Below, one piece after another: positions 10,401 to 18,943 of a stretch of 64,000 nucleotides of DNA. How positions within the stretch are numbered: the first letter of the stretch is position 1; each line of letters opens with the position of its first letter. The DNA comes from Flavobacterium quisquiliarum (GTDB taxonomy: Bacteria; Bacteroidota; Bacteroidia; Flavobacteriales; Flavobacteriaceae): contig NZ_WWEM01000035.1 of the NCBI RefSeq assembly GCF_019308285.1, positions 217,878-281,877 of the forward strand, written 5' to 3'. Under the pieces are notes generated by a model. It was not told the origin of the DNA and searched no databases. It was given only the letters and a program-made list of their open reading frames with translations. The translations under genes and the position numbers were made by a program.

Positions 10401-11968
10401 TATTCCTGATTTGGAAGTCCGTAGCGGTAACCACGTCCACGTCCAATAGGTGTTGCCTGCTTTTCACCATCTTTTACACAAAGTAAAATATCGTGTGCAT
10501 TGGCATCTTCTTTATTTAAATAATAAGTATTATTGGTAGCAATTAATTTGACATCGTGTTTTTTCGAAAACTCAATCAGGGTTTTGTTTACACGATTTTC
10601 ATCCTCTTGATTGTGGCGCATTACTTCCAGATAGAAATCTTCGCCAAATTGTTCTTTCCACCAAATCAACGCTTCTTCGGCTTGGTTTTCTCCAATGTTC
10701 AAGATTTTACTCGGAATTTCTCCGTATAAATTCCCAGACAAAACCATGATATCTCCTTTGTATTGTTCCACAATCCTGCGGTCAATTCTCGGAACATAAT
10801 AAAATCCGTCGGTGTAAGCAATCGAAGCCATTTTGGCCAAGTTATGGTAACCCGCTTTATTTTTAGCCATCAAAACAACTTGATAACCATTGTCTTTTTT
10901 GCTTTTATCTAAATGATTTTCGCAGATATTAAATTCGCAACCAACAATTGGCTTCACTTCGGTTTCTGTTGGTTCCTCTCCAGCTTCAACTAGAGCTTTA
11001 TTTTTTCCAGAAGCCGCTTTGTTGTGGTTCATAACAGCGCTCACAAAATGAAAAGCTCCCATCATGTTTCCGGTATCAGTCATGGCTACGGCCGGCATTC
11101 CGTTTTTAGCTGATGCCGCAACAATATTCCCAATTCCGATAGTCGATTGAAGTACTGAAAACTGCGTATGATTGTGCAAATGCGCAAATTTTGCTGCTTT
11201 AAAATCGGCTTTATCTTCTTCTGAAACAACCGTCTCCTTGCCTTCTCCGGCTAAAGCTTTAAGTTGCTCTCTGATTTTATCAGAAGCTGCTTTTAAATTG
11301 ATGTGTTTTAAACCAATTAATTTAAAAGGTTCTGGATTTTGTTCTTGAAAATCTTTGAAATATTCCTTCGGAACGTCTAATTCTTCTTTAGTAAAAACTT
11401 CCCTTCTAACCAATTCCAAGAAACAACGCGTAGTTGCCTCAACGTCGGCAGTTGCGTTATGCGCTTCCGCGAAAGGCTGATCGAAAAGATAGCTGTGTAA
11501 TTCGGTCAAAGTTGGAAGTTTGAATTTTCCTCCACGACCTCCAGGAAGCTGCAATAACGAAGCGGTAACTTCGGTACAAGTATCCAGAACCGGCATAGAA
11601 CTCATTTGAGACTCCACTCCCAATCTATGGAATTCCGCTCCCATAATATTAACGTCAAAACCTAAATTTTGTCCAACGATAAATTTGGTTTTGCTTAAGG
11701 CAATATTGAATTTCTCTAAAACTTCGGCCAAAGTGATTCCATCGGCTTCAGCCAATTCAGTTGAGATTCCGTGAATACGTTCAGCATCATACGGAATATT
11801 AAATCCTTCTGGTTTTACCAAATAATCCTGATGCTCAATAAGCTGTCCCATCTCATCATGAAGCTGCCACGCAATTTGTATACAGCGGGGCCAGTTATCA
11901 GAATCGGTTATTGGGGCATCCCAGCGTTTTGGTAATCCGGTTGTTTCGGTATCGAATATTAAATACAT
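7439..11968 (-). CDS. dnaE: DNA polymerase III alpha subunit with fused N-terminal exonuclease
   Basis: This is the replicative polymerase catalytic subunit, about 1509 residues. I chose the ATG at 11968 (MYLIFDTETTG) over an upstream TTG. The first 180 or so residues are a DEDD 3'-5' exonuclease of the DnaQ type (FDTETTG, VGQNLGFDVNIM, HNATADVEAT). A PHP domain follows (FAHLHNHTQFSVLQ). The polymerase palm holds the metal-binding aspartates in MPDIDIDFDD at about residues 687-696, followed by a helix-hairpin-helix region and an OB fold. Typical DnaE proteins are about 1160 residues; the fused proofreading domain explains the extra length. It is a single gene, divergent from the leucine operon. 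Confidence 0.95.
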   Translation of the reverse strand: MYLIFDTETTGLPKRWDAPITDSDNWPRCIQIAWQLHDEMGQLIEHQDYLVKPEGFNIPYDAERIHGISTELAEADGITLAEVLEKFNIALSKTKFIVGQNLGFDVNIMGAEFHRLGVESQMSSMPVLDTCTEVTASLLQLPGGRGGKFKLPTLTELHSYLFDQPFAEAHNATADVEATTRCFLELVRREVFTKEELDVPKEYFKDFQEQNPEPFKLIGLKHINLKAASDKIREQLKALAGEGKETVVSEEDKADFKAAKFAHLHNHTQFSVLQSTIGIGNIVAASAKNGMPAVAMTDTGNMMGAFHFVSAVMNHNKAASGKNKALVEAGEEPTETEVKPIVGCEFNICENHLDKSKKDNGYQVVLMAKNKAGYHNLAKMASIAYTDGFYYVPRIDRRIVEQYKGDIMVLSGNLYGEIPSKILNIGENQAEEALIWWKEQFGEDFYLEVMRHNQEDENRVNKTLIEFSKKHDVKLIATNNTYYLNKEDANAHDILLCVKDGEKQATPIGRGRGYRYGLPNQEYYFKSQDEMKKLFADLPEAIINIQEIIDKVEGYSLYRDVLLPKFEIPDEFMVPEDEEDGGVRGENKYLRHLTMEGAKRRYGEITESIQERLDFELMTISNSGYPGYFLIVQDFIAEARKMDVSVGPGRGSAAGSAVAYCLGITNIDPIKYDLLFERFLNPDRVSMPDIDIDFDDEGRGRVMDYVINKYGQKQVAQIITYGKMATKSAIRDTARVLDLPLFEADRIAKLIPGMMPSKWNLARFISESEEEVKKALRSDEFDNVKELIAIANEDDLAGETIQQAKILEGSMRNTGIHACGVIITPSDITNYVPVTTAKDSDLYVTQFDNSVAESAGLLKMDFLGLKTLTLIKDTVKLVKYRTGIDLDPDTFPIDDEETYALFQRGETVGIFQYESPGMQKYMKDLKPTVFGDLIAMNALYRPGPLEYIPSFVRRKNGDEEIKYDLDACAEYLSETYGITVYQEQVMLLSQSLAGFTKGEADVLRKAMGKKQKDVLDKMKPKFVEQAAAKGHDAKVLEKIWKDWEAFASYAFNKSHSTCYAWIAYQTAYLKAHYPAEYMAAVLSNNMNDIKQVSFFMEECKRMGLQVLGPDVNESYYKFTVNDDYAVRFGMGAIKGVGSGAVETIVENRKDGRYKSIFDLAKRIDLRAANKKAIENLALAGGFDSFEGTTRAQYFHDDGDGITFYEKAMRYGSKFQENENSSQVSLFGEASEVQIAEPVVPPCEDWSTMEKLAKEKEVVGIYISGHPLDDFRFEMKYFCNARLEALKSMNEYVGKNLHFAGIINNVQHRVAKNGKGWAAFNLEGYDESYEFKIFGEEYLKFRHFLIQNNFAFLKILIKDGWVNHDTGKKSDPRMQFVEIRQLQDILEAFAKKLILLLNIKDLHPEFIHKLSHLFAENKGDNSVTFEIMELEKIKKLVEVETPTDFETDDAVFEAENEDSAMEDTKIQEVNEVEEIKVVTKLTMPSRRIKVKISAELLQELEKMQINFKLN

Positions 11969-12534
11969 AGAATGAAAATACAAAAATTAAACTCCAAATC
12001 CAAGGCTTTTCCAATATAAACACCTGATTATATGGAGTGTAAAAAATTGCTCTATGAATTTTGGAGGAAGTTCAAATTTACGCTTTTTTTGGAGATTGAA
12101 AACGGATAAATTCTTAAAACGACATTCTTATTTATTCATCAGATTTTCTCTTAAAATTCATGAAATTTCACAAAAATACACCTCTTGGATGTCGTAGTAT
12201 TTTGATCTTTTATTGAATCTAAATAATACTCAAAAAACTCCTTTAAAGGCTTTAAAAAACGCCAAAAGCATTCTTTTTGCAAAGATTTCAAAACTAACAA
12301 TTATTACTATTTTTATCCATTTTGTTAGATTTTTTCAATCAAATTCTTATATTTTATATTGATTTTGAGATAAATTTGCAAACTATTAAAACAAAAAACA
12401 AACAAGAAAAATTAAAGCCGAAAAAGAAAAAGCAAATCCGTTTCTTAATCATTTTTCTGTCAAAATTTAATCTACAAAAGCGGTTTCGCAATTTGTAAAT
12501 TAGTTTGGGTATCGTATATAATGAAATATCGAAA

Positions 12535-12564
12535 TTGACGCTTTTTGATCTTTTTTTACTTTTG
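12535..12564 (+). promoter_or_regulatory. Promoter of the leucine operon
   Basis: TTG at 12535-12537, a 19-nt spacer and an exact TACTTTTG (TAnnTTTG) at 12557-12564 match the Bacteroidetes sigma-ABfr consensus. Transcription would start near 12570, about 60 nt before leuC and a few bases before the short leader ORF. Confidence 0.7.
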
Positions 12565-12577
12565 TTTTGCTATTATA

Positions 12578-12604
12578 ATGAACAGGGAATTGCTGTGGTT
12601 ATAG
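12578..12604 (+). CDS. Possible leucine-rich leader peptide of the leu operon
   Basis: A short ORF encodes MNRELLWL: three of its eight codons are leucine, each a different codon (TTG, CTG, TTA). It starts a few bases after the predicted transcription start and ends 25 nt before leuC. Leucine-rich leader peptides control leu operons in other bacteria. I see no terminator hairpin between it and leuC, so classical attenuation is not supported; chance is a real alternative. Confidence 0.3.
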   Translation: MNRELLWL

Positions 12605-12629
12605 AAATTACAATTAAAAAAAATAAAAA

Positions 12630-14024
12630 ATGAGTAAGACATTATTTGACAAAGTATGGGATTCACATGTAGTGCGTAAAATTGAAGATGGGCCAGATGT
12701 GTTTTTTATTGACCGCCATTTCATTCATGAAGTTACGAGTCCTGTTGCTTTTTTAGGATTAAAATCAAGAGGCGTTAACGTTTTATACCCACAGCGTACT
12801 TTTGCAACTGCCGACCACAATACACCAACCATAAACCAACATTTACCAGTTCAAGATCCGCTTTCTGCTAATCAGCTTCAAGCTCTTGAAGATAACGCTA
12901 ACGAATACGGAATTTCGCACTGGGGATTAGGTCACCAAAAAAATGGAATTGTACACGTAGTTGGCCCTGAAAACGGAATTACTTTGCCAGGTGCTACTAT
13001 TGTATGTGGAGATTCGCATACGTCTACTCACGGTGCTTTTGGAGCTATCGCTTTTGGTATTGGAACATCTGAGGTTGAAATGGTACTTTCTACGCAATGT
13101 ATCATGCAGCCTAAACCAAAGAAAATGCGTATCAATGTAAATGGTAAATTGAGCAAAGGTGTTGGTCCAAAAGACGTTGCACTTTATATTATTGCTCAAT
13201 TAACTACTTCTGGAGGTACAGGATATTTTGTTGAATATGCTGGTGATGTTTTTGAAAACATGACTATGGAAGGCCGTATGACAGTTTGCAACTTAAGTAT
13301 CGAAATGGGTGCTCGTGGAGGAATGATTGCTCCTGACCAAACTACTTTCGACTTCCTTGAAGGAAGACTATACGCTCCAAAAGGAGAAGCTTGGACAAAA
13401 GCTGTTGAATACTGGAAAACTCTTAAAACAGATGCTGATGCTGTGTTTGATGCTGAATTAAACATCAAAGCCGAAGATATCGAACCAATGATTACTTATG
13501 GTACTAACCCAGGAATGGGAATTGGTATCACAAAACATATCCCAAGTGCAAACCAAGTTGAAGGTGGTGAGGAAACTTACAAAAAATCTTTAGCTTATAT
13601 GGGCTTCAACGAAGATGACGTAATGATCGGAAAACAAATCGATTATGTTTTCTTAGGAAGTTGTACAAACGGACGTATTGAAGATTTTAGAGCTTTCGCT
13701 GAAATTGTAAAAGGAAGAAAAAAAGCAGATAATGTTACCGCTTGGTTAGTTCCGGGTTCTCACGTTGTTGAAGCTCAGATTAAAGAAGAAGGTATTTTAG
13801 ATATTCTGACAGAAGCTGGTTTCGTATTACGTCAGCCGGGTTGTTCTGCTTGTTTAGCAATGAACGACGATAAAGTTCCTGCTGGTAAATATGCAGTAAG
13901 TACTTCAAACAGAAACTTTGAAGGTCGTCAAGGTCCTGGTTCAAGAACTTTATTAGCAAGTCCAATTATGGCTGCTGCAGCTGCTGTTACAGGAAAACTA
14001 ACAGATCCAAGAGAACTGTTCTAG
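12630..14024 (+). CDS. leuC: 3-isopropylmalate dehydratase large subunit
   Basis: The product (464 residues) with LeuD isomerises 2-isopropylmalate to 3-isopropylmalate in leucine synthesis. It is an aconitase-family protein with the usual length. The [4Fe-4S] cluster ligands are visible in GSCTNGR and in PGCSACLAMN. Other family signatures are CGDSHTSTHGAFGA and GPGSRTLLASP near the end. It is the first gene of the leuC-leuD-synthase-leuB group and is preceded by a strong promoter. Confidence 0.97.
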   Translation: MSKTLFDKVWDSHVVRKIEDGPDVFFIDRHFIHEVTSPVAFLGLKSRGVNVLYPQRTFATADHNTPTINQHLPVQDPLSANQLQALEDNANEYGISHWGLGHQKNGIVHVVGPENGITLPGATIVCGDSHTSTHGAFGAIAFGIGTSEVEMVLSTQCIMQPKPKKMRINVNGKLSKGVGPKDVALYIIAQLTTSGGTGYFVEYAGDVFENMTMEGRMTVCNLSIEMGARGGMIAPDQTTFDFLEGRLYAPKGEAWTKAVEYWKTLKTDADAVFDAELNIKAEDIEPMITYGTNPGMGIGITKHIPSANQVEGGEETYKKSLAYMGFNEDDVMIGKQIDYVFLGSCTNGRIEDFRAFAEIVKGRKKADNVTAWLVPGSHVVEAQIKEEGILDILTEAGFVLRQPGCSACLAMNDDKVPAGKYAVSTSNRNFEGRQGPGSRTLLASPIMAAAAAVTGKLTDPRELF

Positions 14025-14138
14025 TCAATGACGATGGCAATAACAATTTCAAAAATTCAATAAAATTGTTTTTAGATTTAATATAGATTCTCATTTTCAG
14101 AAAATCTAAAATCTAAAATCCAAAAATCTAAAATTAAA

Positions 14139-14735
14139 ATGGCATACGATAAATTTAACATACTTACTAGCAGCGCAGTGCCGTTGCCAATTGAGAACGT
14201 AGATACAGATCAAATCATTCCGGCTCGTTTCTTAAAAGCTACAAAACGTGAAGGTTTTGGAGACAACCTTTTTAGAGACTGGAGATACAATGGAGACGAT
14301 ACTCCAAAATCAGATTTCGTTTTAAACAATCCAACTTACAGTGGAAAAATTCTTGTTGGAGGAAAAAACTTCGGTTCAGGATCTTCAAGAGAGCACGCTG
14401 CTTGGGCGGTTTACGATTATGGATTCCGTGCTGTAGTTTCTAGTTTCTTTGCTGATATCTTCAAAGGAAATTGTTTAAATATTGGTGTTTTGCCAGTACA
14501 AATCAGCCCAGAATTTTTGGCTAATATTTTCAAAGCTATCGAAGCTGATCCAAAAACAGAATTAGAAATCAATCTTCCAAACCAAACGATTACTTTATTG
14601 TCAACTGGTGAACAAGAATCATTCGCTATTAACGGTTACAAAAAAAATAACATGATTAATGGCTTTGACGATATTGATTATTTACAAAACATGAAAGAAG
14701 ATATTAAGGCTTTCGCCGATAAACTTCCTTACTAA
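14139..14735 (+). CDS. leuD: 3-isopropylmalate dehydratase small subunit
   Basis: This 198-residue swivel-domain subunit partners LeuC. Typical features are VDTDQIIPARFLK, the active-site loop GKNFGSGSSREHA and NCLNIGVLPV. The length is normal. It follows leuC by 114 bp in the same orientation, so the two are surely co-transcribed, and it is followed by a terminator-like hairpin. Confidence 0.97.
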   Translation: MAYDKFNILTSSAVPLPIENVDTDQIIPARFLKATKREGFGDNLFRDWRYNGDDTPKSDFVLNNPTYSGKILVGGKNFGSGSSREHAAWAVYDYGFRAVVSSFFADIFKGNCLNIGVLPVQISPEFLANIFKAIEADPKTELEINLPNQTITLLSTGEQESFAINGYKKNNMINGFDDIDYLQNMKEDIKAFADKLPY

Positions 14736-14757
14736 TAGCAATACCATTTAGTCTATT

Positions 14758-14792
14758 AGACCCGGCAGGCTTCAAAAACCAGTCGGGTCTTT
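14758..14792 (+). terminator. Hairpin after leuD
   Basis: AGACCCG (14758-14764) pairs with CGGGTCT (14784-14790) ahead of a short T-rich stretch. It could end some leuCD transcripts before the synthase gene. Beyond it, to about 14930, lie degenerate repeat words (aacgcggattaacgcagatt, aaaatccgttttatcagcg) of the kind seen in dispersed intergenic repeats. Confidence 0.55.
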
Positions 14793-14977
14793 CTAGAATA
14801 TAGAACGCGGGTAAAACAGATTTGCTATCGCAAAAACGCGGATTAACGCAGATTTTATTTTAATAAAAAAATCCGTTTTATCAGCGTCTTCGCAAAGCGA
14901 ATCCGTAAAATCAGCGTCAAAAAAATAGAATATGTTTATCTGTTACATTCAAACAGTTAGAAATTAGAAATATCAAT

Positions 14978-16498
14978 ATGGAAAAAAGAAAAATTGAAAT
15001 AATGGATACGACACTCCGTGATGGTGAACAAACCTCAGGAGTATCATTTTCTGCTGCAGAAAAACTAACCATTGCGCAATTGTTGTTGGAGGAATTAAAT
15101 ATTGATAGAATCGAAATTGCTTCGGCACGCGTAAGCGAAGGAGAATTTCAGGCTGTAAAAGGCATTACTTCATGGGCCGAAGAACGTGGCTACATCAACA
15201 GAATTGAAGTGCTGACGTTTGTTGACGGTGGTGTTTCAATTGACTGGATGAAAAAAGCCGGTGCCAAAGTGCAGAATTTGTTGACCAAAGGCTCAATGAA
15301 TCACTTAAAGCATCAATTAAAAAAAACTCCAGAACAGCATTTTTCCGAAATTGCTCAAATCATTTCTTTAGCTAAAGAAAACAATATTGAAACCAATGTT
15401 TACCTGGAAGACTGGAGCAACGGAATGCGAAATTCTCAAGATTATGTTTTTCAGTTTCTTGATTTCTTAGCAACACAGCCAATAAAAAGAGTTTTACTTC
15501 CTGATACTTTAGGTGTTTTAATTCCGTCTCTGACTTTTGAATTTATATCAAAAATCAGAGCAAAATATCCAAACATTCATTTTGATTTCCATGCACACAA
15601 CGATTACGATTTAAGTATTGCGAATGTTATGGAAGCCATAAAAGCGGGAATAAACGGGCTTCATGTAACGGTAAACGGAATGGGAGAACGTGCAGGAAAT
15701 GCGCCACTTGAAAGCACTGTTGCAGTAATTAACGATTATTTGCCAGAAGTAAAAATCAATGTTAAGGAAACGTCTTTATATTCTGTAAGTAAGCTTGTTG
15801 AAACTTTTACTGGATATAGAATTCCTGCGAATAAGCCAATTGTAGGAGATAATGTTTTTACTCAAACAGCCGGAATTCATGCTGATGGAGACAACAAAAA
15901 CAATCTTTATTTTAATGATTTGCTTCCAGAACGTTTTGGAAGAAAAAGAAAATATGCCCTAGGAAAGACTTCTGGAAAAGCCAATATTGAAAAAAATCTT
16001 CAGGAATTAGGTTTAAAACTAAACAACGAAGATTTGAAATTGGTTACCCAAAGAATTATCGAACTAGGCGACAAAAAAGAAACCGTAACAAAAGAAGATC
16101 TTCCATACATTATTTCAGATGTTTTGGACAGTCATACTTATGAAGAAAAAATTACTATAAATTCTTACATGCTGGTTCATTCTAAAGGAATGCGACCATC
16201 TACGACTTTATCTTTAAATTTAAACGGAGAAATAATCGAAGAAAACGCACAAGGAGACGGTCAGTTTGATGCTTTTATGAATGCTTTATCCAAGATTTAC
16301 AAAAGCAAAAAATTAACACTTCCAAAATTGATCGATTATGCAGTAAGAATCCCTCCAGGAAGTAGTTCTGACGCTTTGTGCGAAACCATTATCACATGGG
16401 TCAACAATGGAAAAGAATTCAAAACCCGCGGTTTAGATTCAGATCAAACTGTGGCAGCGATTATTGCGACACAAAAAATGCTTAACATTATAACTTAA
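14978..16498 (+). CDS. leuA: 2-isopropylmalate synthase family protein
   Basis: The 506-residue protein has the HMGL-like TIM-barrel of alpha-isopropylmalate/citramalate synthases (IMDTTLRDGEQTSGVSFS, FDFHAHNDYDLSIANV, GMGERAGNAPLES). A C-terminal LeuA regulatory domain starts at about residue 390. Metal-binding residues are visible in TLRDGEQ and HAHND. In the leu operon context it most likely condenses acetyl-CoA with 2-oxoisovalerate. A citramalate synthase role (pyruvate as substrate, for isoleucine) is the main alternative, because the two cannot be told apart safely by eye. Confidence 0.82.
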   Translation: MEKRKIEIMDTTLRDGEQTSGVSFSAAEKLTIAQLLLEELNIDRIEIASARVSEGEFQAVKGITSWAEERGYINRIEVLTFVDGGVSIDWMKKAGAKVQNLLTKGSMNHLKHQLKKTPEQHFSEIAQIISLAKENNIETNVYLEDWSNGMRNSQDYVFQFLDFLATQPIKRVLLPDTLGVLIPSLTFEFISKIRAKYPNIHFDFHAHNDYDLSIANVMEAIKAGINGLHVTVNGMGERAGNAPLESTVAVINDYLPEVKINVKETSLYSVSKLVETFTGYRIPANKPIVGDNVFTQTAGIHADGDNKNNLYFNDLLPERFGRKRKYALGKTSGKANIEKNLQELGLKLNNEDLKLVTQRIIELGDKKETVTKEDLPYIISDVLDSHTYEEKITINSYMLVHSKGMRPSTTLSLNLNGEIIEENAQGDGQFDAFMNALSKIYKSKKLTLPKLIDYAVRIPPGSSSDALCETIITWVNNGKEFKTRGLDSDQTVAAIIATQKMLNIIT

Positions 16499-16509
16499 TA
16501 ATAGTTACA

Positions 16510-16592
16510 AAGGTTCAAAGTGACAAAGCAACAAAGGTCTATTACCTGCTTTTAAAACTTTGAACCTTTGCAACTTTGTCACTTTGAACCTT
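16510..16592. repeat. 19-bp perfect inverted repeat before leuB
   Basis: Positions 16510-16528 and 16574-16592 are perfect reverse complements (left arm AAGGTTCAAAGTGACAAAG). The element fills the gap between the synthase gene and leuB and ends only 15 nt before the leuB start codon, where a folded RNA could affect translation or decay. It lacks a U-run, so it is not an ordinary terminator. Confidence 0.8.
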
Positions 16593-16607
16593 AATAACAC
16601 ATATAGA

Positions 16608-17663
16608 ATGAAATTAAACATAGCCCTTTTAGCCGGAGACGGAATCGGACCAGAAGTAATAAATGAAGCTGTAAAAGTATCTGATGCTATTGCAAAAAAA
16701 TTCGGACATGAAATCACTTGGAAACCAGCTTTAACTGGTGCCGCTGCAATTGATGCTGTAGGCGAGCCTTATCCAGATGCAACACACGAAGTTTGTAAAA
16801 ATGCTGATGCTGTTCTTTTTGGAGCAATTGGCCACCCTAAATATGATAACGATCCTTCTGCACCTGTAAGACCAGAACAAGGTTTACTAAAAATGCGTAA
16901 AGCATTAGGTTTGTTTGCAAACGTAAGACCAACTTTTACATTCCCTTCTTTATTAGATAAATCTCCTTTAAAAAGAGAAAGAATCGAAGGAACTGATTTA
17001 GTATTCTTAAGAGAGTTAACTGGCGGGATTTACTTTGGTGAAAAAGGAAGAAAAGATAATGGAGATACTGCTTACGACAATTGCGTTTACACAAGAGCTG
17101 AAGTACAGCGTTTAGCAAAAAAAGGTTTCGAATTAGCAATGACACGTTCTAAAAAATTATGCTGCGTTGACAAAGCAAACGTTTTGGAAACTTCACGTTT
17201 ATGGAGAGAAACAGTTCAGGCAATGGAAAAAGATTATCCAGAGGTTGAAGTTAGTTACGAATTTGTTGATGCGGTTGCTATGCGTTTGGTTCAATGGCCA
17301 AACTCTTATGATGTATTAATTACTGAAAACTTATTTGGAGATATTTTAACAGATGAAGCTTCTGTAATTTCTGGCTCTATGGGATTAATGCCTTCTGCTT
17401 CTATGGGAGCTGAAGTATCTTTGTTTGAACCGATTCACGGTTCTTACCCACAAGCTACAGGATTAAACATAGCAAATCCAATGGCTACTATTTTATCTGC
17501 TGCTATGATGTTCGAAAACTTCGGATTGATGGAAGAAGGAAAAGCAATGAGAGATGCTGTAAACAAAGCTTTAGAAGCTGGAGTAGTTACTGAAGATTTA
17601 GCCAATGGCGGCAAAGCATACGGTACTAAAGAAGTTGGTGACTGGTTAGCTGCGAATGTATAA
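16608..17663 (+). CDS. leuB: 3-isopropylmalate dehydrogenase
   Basis: The product oxidatively decarboxylates 3-isopropylmalate with NAD+, giving the leucine keto acid. I start at the ATG at 16608 (MKLNIALLAGDGIGPEV); the frame is open upstream but lies inside the palindrome. The 351-residue length is standard. Motifs include GDGIGPEV, the substrate-binding arginines in VRPEQGLLKMRKALGLFANVRP (split here as LLKMRKALGL and ANVRP), RELTGGIYFGE, the metal site in DEASVISGSMGLMPSAS and EPIHGSYP. It ends the leu operon, and a palindrome and terminator follow. Confidence 0.96.
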   Translation: MKLNIALLAGDGIGPEVINEAVKVSDAIAKKFGHEITWKPALTGAAAIDAVGEPYPDATHEVCKNADAVLFGAIGHPKYDNDPSAPVRPEQGLLKMRKALGLFANVRPTFTFPSLLDKSPLKRERIEGTDLVFLRELTGGIYFGEKGRKDNGDTAYDNCVYTRAEVQRLAKKGFELAMTRSKKLCCVDKANVLETSRLWRETVQAMEKDYPEVEVSYEFVDAVAMRLVQWPNSYDVLITENLFGDILTDEASVISGSMGLMPSASMGAEVSLFEPIHGSYPQATGLNIANPMATILSAAMMFENFGLMEEGKAMRDAVNKALEAGVVTEDLANGGKAYGTKEVGDWLAANV

Positions 17664-17676
17664 TTAAAGAAATCGT

Positions 17677-17732
17677 AGAGATGCACCGCAGTGCGTCTTC
17701 TCGTTATATTAGACGCACTGCGGTGCGCCTCT
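17677..17732. repeat. Inverted repeat rich in GCACCGCAGTGCG
   Basis: The arms 17677-17698 and 17711-17732 match over 22 positions with two mismatches. The left arm itself contains a smaller palindrome (GCACCGCAGTGC). It is GC-rich against an AT-rich background and lies right after leuB, separate from the terminator that follows. This fits a dispersed REP-like element. Confidence 0.8.
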
Positions 17733-17735
17733 AAA

Positions 17736-17765
17736 AAAAGGGATCAACTTTCGTTGATCCCTTTT
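17736..17765. terminator. Bidirectional terminator between leuB and the RRM gene
   Basis: A 13-bp perfect stem (AAAAGGGATCAAC at 17736-17748 with its complement at 17753-17765) encloses TTTC and is flanked by A/T runs. It serves both convergent genes. Confidence 0.85.
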
Positions 17766-17784
17766 ATATTTTAGAAAAAAAATA

Positions 17785-18138
17785 CTAATATCCTCCTCTG
17801 TTTCCGCGATCATTTCCACGGTTGTTGTTTCCATAACCACCACCACGATTATTTCCTCCGCTGCGGTTGTTATTGAAACTTCTTCTTTCGCCTTCTGGTT
17901 TTGGCTCTGATTTATTTACTACAATTGCACGTCCTTGAACAGTTGCACCGTTCAATTCATCAATTGCTTTTTGCGCTTCCGCATCGTTTGGCATTTCTAC
18001 AAAACCAAAACCTTTGCTTCTTCCAGTAAATTTATCAGTAATAATTTTAACAGAATCTACTGTTCCATAAACCTCAAAAGATTCTCTTAAATCTGCTTCC
18101 TCAATACTGAACGGAAGGCTTCCAACAAAAATATTCAT
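17785..18138 (-). CDS. RNA-binding protein with one RRM domain and Gly-rich tail
   Basis: This 117-residue protein has one RNA recognition motif at residues 1-75 with both conserved segments: RNP2 as IFVGSLPF and RNP1 as KGFGFVEM. The tail from about residue 85 is Arg/Gly/Asn-rich (NNRGGGYGNNNRGN), like eukaryotic and cyanobacterial glycine-rich RNA-binding proteins. Such proteins are common in Bacteroidetes and are thought to bind mRNA, perhaps in cold or stress response. It is a single gene. Confidence 0.92.
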   Translation of the reverse strand: MNIFVGSLPFSIEEADLRESFEVYGTVDSVKIITDKFTGRSKGFGFVEMPNDAEAQKAIDELNGATVQGRAIVVNKSEPKPEGERRSFNNNRSGGNNRGGGYGNNNRGNDRGNRGGY

Positions 18139-18248
18139 AGATATTTATTTATAATAAGAGGCAAATGTAGTCTTATTTATATCTAATCTACCATGTTATG
18201 AGTTTATTTAAGTTTTTATTCTGATTTAATGAAGTTCAAAGCAACAGA

Positions 18249-18743
18249 TTAATTGCTAACAGGTACAAAGTTTCCTCCCGGTTCCACTGGAATTTTATAA
18301 AAAACACCTTCCGAAAAATGCATTGTTTGTTTTTCGACATCGGAACTAACATTAACTGCTGTAAATTTAAATGTTCCCGAAATAGTATTATCAACCGTAT
18401 TATATTCTGTCACAACAACTTCTCCATTTCCTTTACCTGTTCCAGTACTAAATTCTGCTTCTTGTCCTTTATAAGTGTTTTTATAAATAGCTTTTATATC
18501 ATCATTTATTCCTAAGGCAAACGTTTCTTCAGCTGGTTCAGAAAGCTGAAATTTTATCTGCTCATAACCTAAAGAACCTTCAATAATAAAAAAACCATTC
18601 GTTTCGGTTCCAGCTTTATATACTTGGGCTCTCCAAAAAGTATTATCTTTTAAGGTTTGAAAAGCAGGATTATTAAATTTTATATCTTCTTCACAAGAAG
18701 CAAAAACAGTTAAAATCACTAAAAAGTAGAAATATTTCTTCAT
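18249..18743 (-). CDS. Small lipoprotein, DUF6252-like
   Basis: The product is a 164-residue putative lipoprotein with a signal peptide and lipobox (VFASC, Cys at about residue 17). The mature part is beta-rich (TISGTFKFTAVN, MHFSEGVFYKIPV) and resembles the DUF6252 family of Bacteroidetes lipoproteins, recognised from memory of that pattern. Function is unknown. It is transcribed alone, divergently from rpsP. Confidence 0.75.
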   Translation of the reverse strand: MKKYFYFLVILTVFASCEEDIKFNNPAFQTLKDNTFWRAQVYKAGTETNGFFIIEGSLGYEQIKFQLSEPAEETFALGINDDIKAIYKNTYKGQEAEFSTGTGKGNGEVVVTEYNTVDNTISGTFKFTAVNVSSDVEKQTMHFSEGVFYKIPVEPGGNFVPVSN

Positions 18744-18886
18744 ATATTAAGATGAATTTAATGCAAAAGTACCGCTTAACTTGAAATTTTATTCTAAAAT
18801 AAACCAAAAAAACATTCAAAAGATAATAAAAATCAATCTTATATACATTTTATATGGTTAGAAACGCATTATTAACAAAAAAATTA

Positions 18887-18894
18887 TATCTTTG
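18887..18894 (+). promoter_or_regulatory. -7 promoter element of rpsP
   Basis: TATCTTTG is an exact TAnnTTTG match, 50 nt before rpsP. I found no clear -33 TTG at the expected spacing, so only the -7 part is supported. Confidence 0.55.
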
Positions 18895-18943
18895 CGCCCT
18901 TAATTAATAGAGGTCGAGTACCTCAAAATTTAATCACTAGATT

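Larger units (their letters stand above)
11969..12629. other. Divergent intergenic region between dnaE and leuC
   Basis: This 660-bp, very AT-rich gap carries the outward promoters of dnaE (minus strand) and the leucine operon (plus strand). Apart from the leuC promoter and a tiny leader ORF listed separately, I see an isolated exact -7 word TAAATTTG at 12371-12378. I see no tRNA or sizeable ORF. Confidence 0.6.
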
